This document shows, piece after piece, positions 9,441-19,892 of a DNA stretch of 57,403 nucleotides. The notes beneath the pieces are model-generated. The model saw only the letters and a program-made list of their open reading frames with translations. It searched no databases and was not told the DNA's origin. Position 1 is the stretch's first letter; each line of letters opens with the position of its first letter. The position numbers were made by a program, and so were the translations under genes. This stretch comes from Chloroflexi bacterium TSY. GTDB lineage: Bacteria; Chloroflexota; Anaerolineae; Caldilineales; Caldilineaceae. The stretch is taken from NCBI GenBank assembly GCA_019217005.1, contig JAHBNG010000096.1:1-57403 (forward strand), read 5' to 3'.

Positions 9441-11045
9441 ATGCAGATAGCACTATATGACACAACCTTGCGCGATGGAACGCAAGGCGAAGGGGTGTCG
9501 CTCAGTTGTGATGATAAATTGCGCATTGCGCGTTACTTAGATGAATTTGGCGCACAGTATATCGAGGGGGGCTGGCCAGGATCCAACCCAAAAGACATGG
9601 AGTTTTTTGCCAGGGCACAGACAGAATTGAATCTGAAACAAGCCAAAATTGCGGCATTTGGTTCGACCTGCCGCGCAGATGTTGACCCTGCACAAGATCC
9701 GCAGATTCAACTTCTATTGCAGGCAAACACGCCCGTTGTCACGCTCTATGGTAAAAGTTGGGATCTCCATGTGGAGAAAGTGTTGCGCACGACAAATGAA
9801 GAAAATCTACGCATGATCCACGATTCCGTGCGCTACCTGAAAGATAATGGCAAGGAGGTTGTCTACGACGCAGAGCACTTCTTCGATGGATACAAAGCCG
9901 ATCCAGAATATGCGTTAGCCACCCTACAAGCCGCTGTGATTGGTGGGGCCAATGCAATTGTCCTTTGTGATACCAATGGCGGTTGCATGCCTTGGGAGGT
10001 GGCCGAAATTGTTGAGATTGTGCGCCGTGATGTTTTGGGAGAGACCGCAGACGTGGACGCACCACCAGCAGCTCAAGTGACCTTGGGTATCCACACGCAT
10101 AATGACTCCGAAACAAGCGTTGCAAGTACTCTCGAAGCGGTACGGCATGGATGTAATCACATTCAAGGAACCATCAACGGCTACGGCGAGCGTTGCGGTA
10201 ACGCCAATCTGATCAGCGTGATTCCCAATTTACAACTCAAGATGGGCTATGAAGTTGTCTCCGATGAACAACTCCCGCGCCTGACCGAACTCAGTCGCTA
10301 TGTCAGTGAACTTGCCAATCTCAATCCTGATACCCGTCAACCATTTGTGGGTGTAAGCGCCTTTGCTCATAAAGGAGGAACTCATGTGAATGCCGTCGTC
10401 AAACATAACATGAGCTATCAGCATGTGGATCCGGCTTTGATTGGCAATGAAACCCGTGTACTCGTGAGCGAATTGAGCGGTAAAGACAATATTGCAGTCA
10501 AACGCAAAGAGTTTGGCCTCGAAGGGTTTTCACGTGAAGATGAACAGCGTGTTCTACAGAAGATCAAAGAGATGGAGAACATCGGGTTCGCCTTTGAGAG
10601 TGCCGAGGCCAGCGTTGATTTGCTTTTGCGGCGTTCGCAGGAGGACTATGAAGCACCTTTTGACTTGATCGACTATACAGCCAGCGTGGAGCATCGTTCT
10701 GGGCGGGGACTCTTTTCCGAAGCAACTGTAAAGGTTCGGATCGGTAACCAGGTTTTTCATGAAGTGGCGGAAGGAAATGGCCCGGTCAACGCGCTCAATT
10801 TGGCCCTACGCAAAGCGATTCAACAACGGTATCCTCAGGTTGCCGAAGTGCATCTGACGGACTACAAAGTGCGTATACTCAACGGCGAGGGTGGAACAGC
10901 AGCGATGGTGCGCGTGCTCATCGACTTTTCCGCCGGGGAACGCGTGTGGAGTACAGTGGGTGCCAGCACCAATATCATTGAAGCGAGTTGGACTGCGCTT
11001 TGGGACTCGGTGGAGTATTTCTTACTAACGGATGTTGAGGAATAA
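9441..11045 (+). CDS. cimA: (R)-citramalate synthase
   Basis: Condenses pyruvate with acetyl-CoA to citramalate, the first step of threonine-independent isoleucine synthesis. The 534 aa match the long CimA type rather than LeuA or homocitrate synthase. Motifs seen are YDTTLRDGTQGEGVSLS, GGWPGSNPKD, LCDTNGG, the metal ligands GIHTHND, and GYGERCGNANL. A C-terminal LeuA-type regulatory domain (from about residue 395) includes HLTDYKVRIL and STNIIEASWTAL. The isoleucine feedback that is usual for this domain is inferred. No separate leuA is present in the window. Confidence 0.94.
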   Translation: MQIALYDTTLRDGTQGEGVSLSCDDKLRIARYLDEFGAQYIEGGWPGSNPKDMEFFARAQTELNLKQAKIAAFGSTCRADVDPAQDPQIQLLLQANTPVVTLYGKSWDLHVEKVLRTTNEENLRMIHDSVRYLKDNGKEVVYDAEHFFDGYKADPEYALATLQAAVIGGANAIVLCDTNGGCMPWEVAEIVEIVRRDVLGETADVDAPPAAQVTLGIHTHNDSETSVASTLEAVRHGCNHIQGTINGYGERCGNANLISVIPNLQLKMGYEVVSDEQLPRLTELSRYVSELANLNPDTRQPFVGVSAFAHKGGTHVNAVVKHNMSYQHVDPALIGNETRVLVSELSGKDNIAVKRKEFGLEGFSREDEQRVLQKIKEMENIGFAFESAEASVDLLLRRSQEDYEAPFDLIDYTASVEHRSGRGLFSEATVKVRIGNQVFHEVAEGNGPVNALNLALRKAIQQRYPQVAEVHLTDYKVRILNGEGGTAAMVRVLIDFSAGERVWSTVGASTNIIEASWTALWDSVEYFLLTDVEE

Positions 11046-11069
11046 AGATGATTCTAATGGAAAACCTTA

Positions 11070-11125
11070 AAATGATTCGCATCGGTTGAATAGTGTAGCC
11101 GTATCGAAGCCAAAGTGGGTCTACT
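11070..11125. repeat. Degenerate copy of repeat family R3
   Basis: ATCGGTTGAATAGTGTAGCC followed by GTATCGAAGCCAAAGTGGGT resembles the core of the repeats at 34296-34415 and 44279-44455 (GCCGGTTGAGTAGCCG, then TATCGAAACCAAA). It lacks the flanking TTTTAAAA ends. Confidence 0.45.
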
Positions 11126-11163
11126 TCCTGTGATCCTATTGAGCTATAGAGATGAGGGAAACG

Positions 11164-11565
11164 ATGCGCCTGTCTGATTTGCCTGAAAAGCTTGTCGCCC
11201 GAATTCGTCGATGCGACTTCGACCAGATTATGGAGAAGCATGAAGGACCAGAAAATTGGTCTTATTTTGTTAATCACCATGATCCGGAAATCTTGACTGT
11301 AGATACATATAATGTGCTACTGCCACTCTATCCTGAGCAATATGCTAATATCACATTCCTACGCTGCATTCCAAGCGATGACGGACGCGTTTTGACGATT
11401 TTCTTGCAGGACAAAACCTATAATGATGATCCAAGGATGGAGAAGTTCTGGACTGGTCGACTTGCGATCTGTGAAAAAATGCTCGGTTCTGACCTTTACA
11501 TCGCCACGGTATATCACGAATGGTTTATCGTAGAAAATGAAGTGCTACAAGAACAATCACCATGA
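11164..11565 (+). CDS. Hypothetical protein
   Basis: I do not recognise this family. It is an acidic, soluble protein of about 133 aa (MRLSDLPEKLVARIRRCDFD to ENEVLQEQSP) with no signal or membrane segment. The ATG at 11164 is preferred over the in-frame ATG at 11152 because GAGGG lies between them at ribosome-site distance. The sequence is rich in W, Y and charged residues, for example NWSYFVNHHDPEIL and IATVYHEWFIVE, which suggests a small folded domain. It lies between cimA and ilvD on the same strand. Confidence 0.6.
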   Translation: MRLSDLPEKLVARIRRCDFDQIMEKHEGPENWSYFVNHHDPEILTVDTYNVLLPLYPEQYANITFLRCIPSDDGRVLTIFLQDKTYNDDPRMEKFWTGRLAICEKMLGSDLYIATVYHEWFIVENEVLQEQSP

Positions 11566-11696
11566 TAGGAACAACAAATCGGCTCTTCGGAAATGCAGAC
11601 AGCGACTACATTTTCCAAAGGGATACCACAAATATTCAGGTAAGCCAATTAGCTCGGATCTTAGTACTCAAAACTTGAAACCGAAAAGAGGAATCT

Positions 11697-13391
11697 ATGG
11701 CAGTCACAACCATGAATGGAACGTTGAACAAATATAGTAGCATTTTGACCCAAACACGCTCCCAAGTCGGCTCTCAAGCGATGCTCTACGGCGTTGGACT
11801 GACGGACGAAGATATGCAAAAGCCACAGGTGGGTATTGCGAGTCTCGGATGGGACGGCAACACCTGCAATATGCACATCAACGATCTAGCTGAGAAGGTG
11901 AAAACGAGCGTCAATGCGGCAGGTGCTGTGGGTTTGATCTTTCATACAATTGGGGTGAGCGATGGCATCTCAATGGGGACACAAGGAATGAAATGTTCTC
12001 TCCTCTCGCGTGACTTAATTGCCGATTCGATTGAAACTGTCATGCGCGCCCAATGGTATGATGCCAATATCTCCATTCCAGGCTGCGACAAGAATATGCC
12101 GGGAACAGTCATGGCCATGGCGCGGCTCAACCGTCCCAGCATCATGCTCTATGGTGGCACGATCCAGCCCGGATTTCTAGGTGACAAAAAGCTCGATATC
12201 GTTTCAGCCTTCGAAGCATATGGCCAATGGCTAGCGGGAGATATCAGCGAGGCAGAACTGAAAGAGGTCTTGAAGCATTCGATCCCAGGACCAGGGGCTT
12301 GTGGCGGCATGTATACGGCCAACACAATGGGAGCAGCCGTCGAGTCGTTGGGGATGAGCCTTCCCAATAGCTCATCATTGCCAGCTACGAGCGCAGGTAA
12401 AATGGAAGAATGCCAACAGATTGGTCATGCCATCTATAATCTGCTAGAGATGGACCTGACGCCGTTGGACATTATGACGCGGGAGGCATTTGAAAATGCG
12501 ATTACGGTTGTGATTACGCTTGGTGGGTCAACGAATGCTGTCCTGCATCTAATTGCGATGGCCAAGGCAGCCGACATTGAGCTAACAATCCATGATTTCC
12601 AGACTATTTCCGATCGAACTCCCCTCCTGGCTGATCTTAAACCAAGTGGCAAATATGTGATGAATGATCTGTTCGAGGTGGGCGGTGTTCCCGGCGTTCA
12701 GAAGATGCTGCTGCGCGAAGGCATGCTGTATGGTGATTGCATGACCGTAACGGGCAAAACGTTGGCAGAGAATCTCGCTGATGCACCAGATTTAGATGAG
12801 GGGCAGAAGATCGTCTTCCCGCTCACCGATCCAATCAAGAGCACGGGCCATTTGCAAATTCTCTATGGGAATCTGGCTGAACAGGGCGCAGTTGCGAAGA
12901 TCACGGGCAAAGAGGGCGAGACTTTTACTGGTCCAGCCAAAGTATATGACTCCGAAGAAAGTTGCCTGGAAGGAATTCAGAGTGATGAAGTTGTGGCGGG
13001 CGATGTGGTCGTCATTCGCTATGAAGGGCCGACGGGTGGACCAGGTATGCGTGAGATGCTCTCAATCACATCGGCCATCATGGGCAAAGGCTTGGGCAAG
13101 AGCGTGGCGCTGATTACAGATGGACGTTTCTCGGGCGGAACACATGGCTTCGTCGTAGGTCACATCACGCCAGAGGCGCAGCTTGGTGGTGGACTCGCAC
13201 TGGTACAAAATGGCGATCTGGTCACCATCGATGCCGTGAACAACACCCTCAATGTCGATCTGCCCGATGACGAATTGACAACGCGGCGCGCAAATTGGTC
13301 TGCCCCTGCCTATAAAGCAAGTAAAGGCGTGCTCTATAAGTATATCAAGACAGTCGAAACGGCATCCGAAGGATGTGTCACCGATGCTTAG
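11697..13391 (+). CDS. ilvD: Dihydroxy-acid dehydratase
   Basis: Fe-S dehydratase for the shared valine, leucine and isoleucine step. It has 564 aa. Motifs seen are [41 protein letters not shown] (cluster cysteine), [22 protein letters not shown] and [15 protein letters not shown]. The ATG is preceded by AAGAGGA. The stop codon TAG (13389-13391) is also part of the target duplication of the adjacent IS701-like element, so the insertion left the protein complete. Confidence 0.96.
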   Translation: MAVTTMNGTLNKYSSILTQTRSQVGSQAMLYGVGLTDEDMQKPQVGIASLGWDGNTCNMHINDLAEKVKTSVNAAGAVGLIFHTIGVSDGISMGTQGMKCSLLSRDLIADSIETVMRAQWYDANISIPGCDKNMPGTVMAMARLNRPSIMLYGGTIQPGFLGDKKLDIVSAFEAYGQWLAGDISEAELKEVLKHSIPGPGACGGMYTANTMGAAVESLGMSLPNSSSLPATSAGKMEECQQIGHAIYNLLEMDLTPLDIMTREAFENAITVVITLGGSTNAVLHLIAMAKAADIELTIHDFQTISDRTPLLADLKPSGKYVMNDLFEVGGVPGVQKMLLREGMLYGDCMTVTGKTLAENLADAPDLDEGQKIVFPLTDPIKSTGHLQILYGNLAEQGAVAKITGKEGETFTGPAKVYDSEESCLEGIQSDEVVAGDVVVIRYEGPTGGPGMREMLSITSAIMGKGLGKSVALITDGRFSGGTHGFVVGHITPEAQLGGGLALVQNGDLVTIDAVNNTLNVDLPDDELTTRRANWSAPAYKASKGVLYKYIKTVETASEGCVTDA

Positions 13392-13392
13392 T

Positions 13393-14934
13393 AACTCGAT
13401 AGTTGTATTTTGAGCAGGTGCCAGATTTGACAAAGTCAAATTAAGCAGAGCAGACCTGCCGTTTGGCGAAAAGGGTAGCGAAGACCTCCGCAATCTCCTG
13501 TCCGTCATTCAAGGCATCATGAGCCGTCAAGATGAGATCTTGAATCAGTGACTGAGTTTGCTGCCGGGTAGCCTCACCAAGGGATTTGCTGGGCGAGAAT
13601 TGAGTTTTAGCCAATGATGGTCCCAAACAATCAAGGTGCAAGAGAGAATAAGCCACGAAGACCAGAGACCAATGTTTTTGAAAGGCGTGGGCAGTTCGCA
13701 TGCAATATTCATCAAGACCAAGCAGTTGTTTACCATCCTGATAAACCGTCTCGATAGGCCAACGAAGCAGGTAAATCGAGAGAATGCGTTTGGCATTACA
13801 GTCGGTGCGATTGGTCACTAAAACGGCATAATTGTCTTGCAATTCAGGATTATCAAAACTAATCACGATGCGTACCTTGCCGATAGAAGGGATACGCACA
13901 GTCATGGTAAAGGTGTAGTAAGTACGACCATCAATGGTGACAGGCTTGTAGGCATTCTGGGGGATGTAGGGGACCAACTCTTTGACTTTAATATGTGGCC
14001 CCTCGAAAGTTATCGGCTGACCATCTTCATCCCGCAAACGAAAACTATTTGTCTCCAGATTGCGATTGCACTTCAAGATGCTGATCCAATCTTTATTCAG
14101 ACGATCGAGTACAGCTAGAAAATCTGGAGCGAGATACCAACCATCGAAGAGAGCCCAACCAAAGATAAGGGTTCGTTCAACAGCTTTTCAACCAGTTCAC
14201 TGGCAATGGTTATCTTGGTCTTAAACGCTTCGTCTCGCTCTCGAAAGGCGGGGTCAGTTAATAGGTGGCTATCCACTCGTTTATGAAAAGCGGTTCGTTC
14301 TTTCTTTTCTTGGGAATCTCGGTCACTGGGAAATGTTTTCCACAAATGCTTCCCAGTCGGTAAACTCTTCGTACCGTCGGTAGATACTTGCATCGACCGG
14401 AAAACGGATAGCGCCACTGACATAGTGACTTGTGACTAAGTTATGAGCCAGTGGATGCTGACCATTGCTATGATTGTAGTGGGTGTCGATATACTCGAAC
14501 AGACTTCCCACATGTTCACATAGTGTATCGTCAATCGCTAATACCGATTCTGACTCTGAACGTTGGTATTGTGCTGTCTCTGACTATACGCTCATCATTG
14601 AGTTTTTCGGCTCGCCAAGGAGCTTCACTCAGATACCGTGATACATTCGTCTTATCTGCACTATCTAGAATGCAACGGGCAATATTTGCCATGCTTTTGT
14701 TGTCCAAGACCATCAGACCCGTCAGATAGTTTTCAAAGTGGCGAAACTGTTTACGATTGGCAAATACTGAACGAAAGGTTTCGCTATGCTCCTTGACCAG
14801 TGGCGCTACATTTACTATCGGCAATTGCATCTTGATGGCTCCTTTTCTGCACTTTTTTCTTGATGCAATCTATTGAGATGACTTTTGTCTCTTTTGTCAA
14901 AATTGGAAAACCTTCATTTCACAACTATCGAGTT
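13393..14934 (-). mobile_element. IS701-like insertion sequence
   Basis: It is about 1.54 kb long. The inverted ends AACTCGATAGTTGT (13393-13406) and its complement (14921-14934) flank a transposase on the - strand. The flanks read TAGTA on both sides: 13389-13393 at the left, and 14934-14938 at the right if the ends are trimmed by one base. That looks like a short target duplication. The site is the ilvD stop codon. Confidence 0.85.
13441..14830 (-). pseudogene. IS701 family transposase, frameshifted
   Basis: DDE transposase. Read on the - strand, it begins MQLPIVNVAPLVKEHSETF at 14830 and passes SLFEYIDTHYNHSNG, AHNLVTSHYVSGAIRFP and the first catalytic region FDGWYLAPDFL (near 14145). It then runs through KDWISILKCNRNLETNSF, YAVLVTNR, LRWPIETVYQDGK and FVAYSLLHLD. 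These pieces lie in different frames, with breaks near 14520, 14330-14420 and 14110. All expected blocks are present in order, so the decay is recent or partly sequence error. Confidence 0.85.
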
Positions 14935-15193
14935 AGTAACAGATTTGGCAGTTGATTCAGCAGCGGAGCAGACGAACGAGTTTGTAGAAAGTCAGAAGCA
15001 GAATATCTGGAACGCTGATTCGGCGAATACATCAAGATAAAAAAAGGGAGTGTGTCCCAAAGTGTCTAAATGCGGCCGATTGACTGACTGAACGGTGCCT
15101 GTTTACACACTTTGTGGTACACACTCAAAAAATGATGGAGGATCAGCCCAAATCATCCATCATTCACGATTTACCACCCATTCTGCATTCCAA

Positions 15194-16999
15194 ATGTACT
15201 TTCGAAGTCGAGCGAGTACAACCCAATATCCAAACGTAGTCTTTTGGCTCTGCTTTTTGTCATTGAACTTTCTTCTCTTTGTGCCACTCTATCTGCTCGA
15301 CCAAGAATCGAGTACTTTTCTGCCGGTTTCCTGGGACGATAGCTGGTCTGTTGTGACCCACAAGCTCATCTTCTGGCGGAACAATTTCGATTTGTTTCGT
15401 GTCAATATTGAATTCGTCTTACTCATCACATTATGGATTTTGCTGGGCCGGATTCGGCATCGCGCTATACAGATACTCTTTACAGTCGTCTATTTTCTGG
15501 CCTTCTATTACTATATATACGAGAGTGTTAGCCTTTCTATCTTTCTCGTCGATCCTATTTTCTACAACCAATATTTTATGGCCGTTGATGGGCTACGTTT
15601 TTTAGCCAATCACGTTAGTTTGCTGGTTGCGATCTATCTTCTTGCTATTTGCGGGTTCATCGTACTCCATCTCATCATTCTAATTCTTATCCGGATCATG
15701 ATGGGACGCAAACTGGCCGAGCAGCTCAACATTTGGACGCGACTTGCGCTGATCGCCATTGGCTTCGGACTGCTCGTACTGCTTGTACGCTATCAAGTTA
15801 CGTTGGCAAATCCGTTGATGGCAGCAAGCAGCGTCTATTACAAAATTCAGAAGAATATTCATGAATCACTCGCGTCCTATTCGGACGTTGCACTCGTTGA
15901 CAATGAGGTCATTCAGACAACCTACAATTACTCGGATTATCAACTACGCGAAAAACCGAACATTTATCTAATTGTTATAGAATCATATGGTAGCATTCTT
16001 TATAAACGGGACGACTTTCGCAAACAGTATGTGGCGCTTATGGCTGAAATAGATGAGAAATTAGAGGAACATCAGTGGTATACAGCATCAAACTTGAGCG
16101 TTGCTCCTACATGGGGTGGCGGATCATGGATGTCCTATGCCAGTCTCCTCTTTGGCCTACATATTGATACCCATCCACAATTTCTTCATTTGCTCAACAG
16201 ATATCGCTATCGCGATTATCCTGATTTGGGTCACTATCTAAAATCACAGGGATATAAATATTATCGGTTATCTGCGCTTTCGGTCGAAATGACGAGCTTT
16301 GAGTGGGAAAAATACCAAAGTTTTTACGGCGTAGATGAGTGGTTGCGTTATCGTGATTTAGGCTTCAGGGGTCGCCGCTATAGTTGGGGGCCTTCGCCAC
16401 CCGATCAATATTCAGTCAATTTCATGCATGACTATATGGTCTGCAATCGTTCTAGAGAAGAAAATAATTTCCGAGAGAACTCCAAAACAGGCCAACAACA
16501 GCCCTTCTTTTTCTTCTATGTCACACAGAATTCCCACTACCCTTGGTCGCCAATGCCACCGCTAGCCGAGGATTGGCGGACCCTCAATGAACCACAACCT
16601 GACGCAGTCGTCGAGAGCTGGAGGGCCGTATCACATGAGGTGACGCGCCGCAATTATATGGCTGCAATGGACTATCAATTACGATTTCTCGTCGATTTTA
16701 TCACGAAACAAGGTGATGAGCAGAGCATCTTTATCCTGGTTGGAGACCACCAACCGCCCCGTGTGGCTCGTCGCGCCGATGGGTTCGAGACGCAGATTCA
16801 TATCGTGAGTCAAAACGCAGATTTGGCAACACGGTTCATAGAGCATGGATTTGTGAAAGGAATGCGCGTTCATAGTCTGGCAAAGTCGATTAAACATGAA
16901 GGCTTCTATTCGCTTTTTATGCACACGCTTGTCTCAACGTATGGCAAATCCGTTGAGACATTGCCCCCCTATCTACCAGATGGAGTGCAGTTCGAGTGA
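15194..16999 (+). CDS. LTA synthase-like / sulfatase-superfamily membrane protein
   Basis: Alkaline-phosphatase-superfamily enzyme with an N-terminal membrane domain. About five hydrophobic segments occupy residues 15-200 (for example VVFWLCFLSLNFLLFVPLYL). The extracytoplasmic catalytic domain starts at KPNIYLIVIESYGS, where the nucleophile is expected, and includes FFFYVTQNSHYPW and VGDHQPP (metal ligands). The layout resembles phosphoglycerol or phosphoethanolamine transferases. The ATG at 15194 gives a normal topology; the frame is open to 15095, but that part has no signal-like features. The substrate is unknown, and envelope polymer modification is inferred. Confidence 0.8.
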   Translation: MYFRSRASTTQYPNVVFWLCFLSLNFLLFVPLYLLDQESSTFLPVSWDDSWSVVTHKLIFWRNNFDLFRVNIEFVLLITLWILLGRIRHRAIQILFTVVYFLAFYYYIYESVSLSIFLVDPIFYNQYFMAVDGLRFLANHVSLLVAIYLLAICGFIVLHLIILILIRIMMGRKLAEQLNIWTRLALIAIGFGLLVLLVRYQVTLANPLMAASSVYYKIQKNIHESLASYSDVALVDNEVIQTTYNYSDYQLREKPNIYLIVIESYGSILYKRDDFRKQYVALMAEIDEKLEEHQWYTASNLSVAPTWGGGSWMSYASLLFGLHIDTHPQFLHLLNRYRYRDYPDLGHYLKSQGYKYYRLSALSVEMTSFEWEKYQSFYGVDEWLRYRDLGFRGRRYSWGPSPPDQYSVNFMHDYMVCNRSREENNFRENSKTGQQQPFFFFYVTQNSHYPWSPMPPLAEDWRTLNEPQPDAVVESWRAVSHEVTRRNYMAAMDYQLRFLVDFITKQGDEQSIFILVGDHQPPRVARRADGFETQIHIVSQNADLATRFIEHGFVKGMRVHSLAKSIKHEGFYSLFMHTLVSTYGKSVETLPPYLPDGVQFE

Positions 17000-17152
17000 G
17001 GAGGGCGGATTCACAACGGCTAATCGTTTGACACGAGCAGCTGTTGCGACCCAGCAATTTCAAATTGGAAACGGGACAGTCGTGCTCCAGGTGACAGTCA
17101 CTCCCGAAATCTCCCACTTTGCGGCGGAAGTTCACGCCCGCTGGGTCGTGAA

Positions 17153-17599
17153 GTGACGGTATACGCTGTACTATCATTAATTGTACTTGGTGGACTTACT
17201 AGCTTCAGTAGCGGAAAAATCGACTACAACCTACTACCTGGTTCTGCATTATTATCGTTAGTAAGCTTTGTGGCTGGATTTAGTACCAATGCGTTATGGA
17301 AACTTCTCGACAAGTCTGTTCGTAATATTCTGAACGTTAAAGGAAGTAATCGAAACATTCACGAAGAACTAGTCGAAGGTTATCTGCGGGAACACTCGAA
17401 GTCAGCTCATCACAATCCTGCGTCAAAAACTGGAGCATGCGATCTCGTCAATATTCAACTCCTCTTGAAATGTAAACCAAGGAAACGTCATGACAAACAC
17501 AACTCAAACCATGCAGGCGGCGATTTACACAGGTATCAAACAGATCGAGTTAAAAGAAGTTGCATACACATCTCCCCCTCCTGGATTTGTCGCAGTTGA
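17153..17599 (+). pseudogene. Possible membrane-protein fragment
   Basis: From a GTG, the first 85 or so codons look protein-like: a hydrophobic start (YAVLSLIVLGGLTSF), then LLPGSALLSLVSFVAGFST, NALWKLLDKSVRNIL and a charged helix. This resembles the last part of an integral membrane protein. The rest of the frame overlaps the start of the dehydrogenase gene and is unlikely to be coding. A short open stretch upstream (about 17000-17156) is also unplaced. I treat it as a remnant. Confidence 0.3.
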
Positions 17600-17723
17600 A
17601 ATGCGCCAAATTGGCATTTGTGGCAGTGACCTGCATCATTACTTTGGCGAATGGCAAGCATCGCCCGACTTTGCTCTAGGTCACGAAACTTGTGGCGTCG
17701 TTGCGGAGGTTGGAGAGGGTGTA
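17490..17723 (+). pseudogene. Zinc alcohol dehydrogenase, 5' part (split by IS)
   Basis: N-terminal GroES-like domain of a medium-chain dehydrogenase of the sorbitol/threonine dehydrogenase type. Motifs seen are MRQIGICGSDLHHYFG (catalytic zinc cysteine) and FALGHETCGVVAEVGEGV (zinc His/Glu). The start ATG is preceded by AAGGAAACG. The gene stops matching at the TA of 17722-17723, where the IS begins. Joining this end to 19024 restores the reading EGV-TNV-KAGD in frame. Confidence 0.9.
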
Positions 17724-19021
17724 AGGCCAATCCAAAAAATAAAATATACGCGAGAAGGTGTTAAACTAGCTCTCCAAAAGGAGCAAAAATGACAATCTCG
17801 CCAGAAATGGTTGAAGTCTTGAAAGAGACGAAGGCCATGTTAAGTGGATACGAAAGAAGGCACTTCATGGCCCAAACGGTCAAAACGATATGCGAAGGGA
17901 GTCCGACGAAAGCAGAACGAGAGTTGGGCTGGAATCGGGCGACGATAGCCAAAGCCCTGGAAGAACTAGAAGGCGGCTTCTGTTATGTCGACCAAAGCCA
18001 CCAACGTGGTCGCAAAAGCCGAAGACCATATCCCCACTTTACTGGCCGATATGGTTGAAATCGCCGATCAATTCAGCCAGACCGATCCCACCTTTCGAAC
18101 CCCAATTGTACACTCGACTAACCGCCGCCGAAATGCGTACCCAGCTCATCGAGCAGAAAGGATACACAGATGAGGAATTGCCTGGCGAAGAGGCCATCCG
18201 CTTGAAGCTCAATGAGTTAGGCTATGGCTCAAACCGGGTCAAAAAAAGTCAACCAGTGAAAAAGATCCCAGAGACCGATGCGATCTTTGATAGAATTCAT
18301 CAGATCAATCAAGAAGCGGATGCAGACGAGACGGTTCTGCGCCTCTCTTGGGATGCCAAAGCGACGATTTTACTTGACCGTTTCTCGAGAGAAGGGATAA
18401 GTCGAGTGGTTGTCAAAGCGCTCGATCATGACTTTCAAGATAAGAAGACCGAGAAAGTCACTCCTTTTGGCATTTACCTCCCTTCAACCAAGGAACTCTT
18501 TCTTTACTTGACTCAGTCGAAAGTGACTAGTGACTTTATTGTCGACTGCCTGATTGATTTTTGGGAAAGCGTACGTGAACACTTTCCTCACGTCAAGACC
18601 CTCGTGATCAATCAGGACAATGGTCCCGAAAATCATACCCGTCGGACTCAGTTTATGTATCGTCTCACTCAGTTTGTTGAGCACTATCGTCTCTCTATTC
18701 AGCTCGCCTGCTACCCTCCTTATCACAGTAAATACAACCCCATCGAACGGGTTTGGGGCCATCTTGAAAAACACTGGAACGGTTCTCTTCTCGATTCTCT
18801 TGAGACCGTTCTCAATTTTGCCCGTTCTTTTCGCTTTAACCAACTACAACCCTTCGTTCACCTGAATTCCACTCTTTATGAGACCGGCGTCAAACTCACT
18901 CAGAAAGAGATGGACCGTTTGGCACAACGCTTCCAACGTTTACCTGGTTTAGAAAAATGGTTTGTCCTTATTCCCCCTCTCCATTCTCTCGTTCGCGTAT
19001 AATTATTTTTTTGGTTTAGCC
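17724..19021 (+). mobile_element. ISAzo13/IS630-like insertion sequence, copy 1
   Basis: The element is 1298 bp, flanked by TA on both sides (17722-17723 and 19022-19023). Imperfect inverted ends of about 30 bp begin AGGCCAATCCAAAAAAT at the left and, read inward from the right, GGCTAAACCAAAAAAAT; both continue to TATACGCGA. It interrupts a zinc alcohol dehydrogenase gene. A decayed relative with the same ends lies at 53576-54855 in the opposite orientation. Confidence 0.9.
17789..19002 (+). pseudogene. ISAzo13-like DDE transposase, two frame changes
   Basis: It starts MTISPEMVEVLKETKAML with an HTH-like region (SPTKAERELGWNRATIAKAL). The frame then changes by +1 in a run of four A near 18014, continues (AEDHIPTLLADMVEIADQF), and changes again in a run of four C near 18106. 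From about 18110 to the stop it is intact: RLKLNELGYG, LSWDAKATILLDRFSREG (first Asp), LVINQDNGPENH, CYPPYHSKYNPIERVWGHLE (last catalytic Glu) and FNQLQPFVHLN. The first frame change is shared with the second copy. It could be programmed frameshifting, an inherited lesion or homopolymer error. Confidence 0.8.
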
Positions 19022-19842
19022 TAACCAACGTGAAGGCGGGTGATACAGTTGCTATTGAGTGTTTTTCCCATTGTGGTACCTGTCTCTATTGCGAAACAGG
19101 TCATTACAATCACTGTGTCGAACGGGAGTGGGTTTCGCGTAATCAGCATGGTGGTTTTGCTGAATATACCACTGCTCATGCTTCCGCCCTCTTTACGCTA
19201 CCGCAGAGTATGACCATAGAAGAAGGCGCACTCATCGAGCCGCTGGCCGTCGCGTATCGAACCCTGTCACAAGCCAATGCGACTTATACCGACCGCGTGG
19301 TCATTATTGGTGGTGGGACCATTGGTCAGCTTTGTCTGGCGATGGCAAAGGCGATAGGGGTCCGAGAGTCAGCAATTACAGTGAAATATCCACAACAGGC
19401 CAAACTTGCGACCGACCTCGGTGCTGACCATGTCATTAATGTGAATGATACAGACCAAATCGAGGCCGTGAAGGAGTTGACGGATGGGTTCGGCATGGAT
19501 GTAGTCATCGAAACAGTGGGTGGAGCGCGCAACTTTGATGCAGCCCTGGCCTCAGTGCGCAAGCGCGGCCGAGTTGTGTTGGTAGCAGGTTATTTTGAAC
19601 CCTTAACAGTCAACTTGGCTCCCATGGTTTGGTCCGAGGCGATTATTACTGGCTCAAACTGCTATGGATACAGTGGTATGACCACGGACTTCCAGGGAGC
19701 GATTGATCTGGTACAAAACGGCAAAGTCCCTGTGAGACAGCTTGTTACCCATCGCTTTGGGTTTGAGGATATTGGAGAAGCATTTGCGACTGCCGCAGAC
19801 AAGCGCTCGGGATCGATTAAGGTGCATGTTTGCCGTGAATAA
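19022..19842 (+). pseudogene. Zinc alcohol dehydrogenase, 3' part (split by IS)
   Basis: It continues the gene begun at 17490. It shows KAGDTVAIECFSHCGTC-YC-GHYNHC (four structural zinc cysteines), HGGFAEYTTAHAS, EPLAVAYRTL, the nucleotide-binding VVIIGGGTIGQLCLAMAK and a C-terminus HRFGFEDIGEAFATAADKRSGSIKV. With the 5' part it makes a full-length dehydrogenase of about 350 aa. It is followed by an aldo/keto reductase about 50 nt downstream, consistent with a sugar or polyol oxidation operon. Confidence 0.9.
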
Positions 19843-19892
19843 CCCCTTTTTTACTTTAAGAATCACGACAATTGATAGAAAGTGAGAACCCA

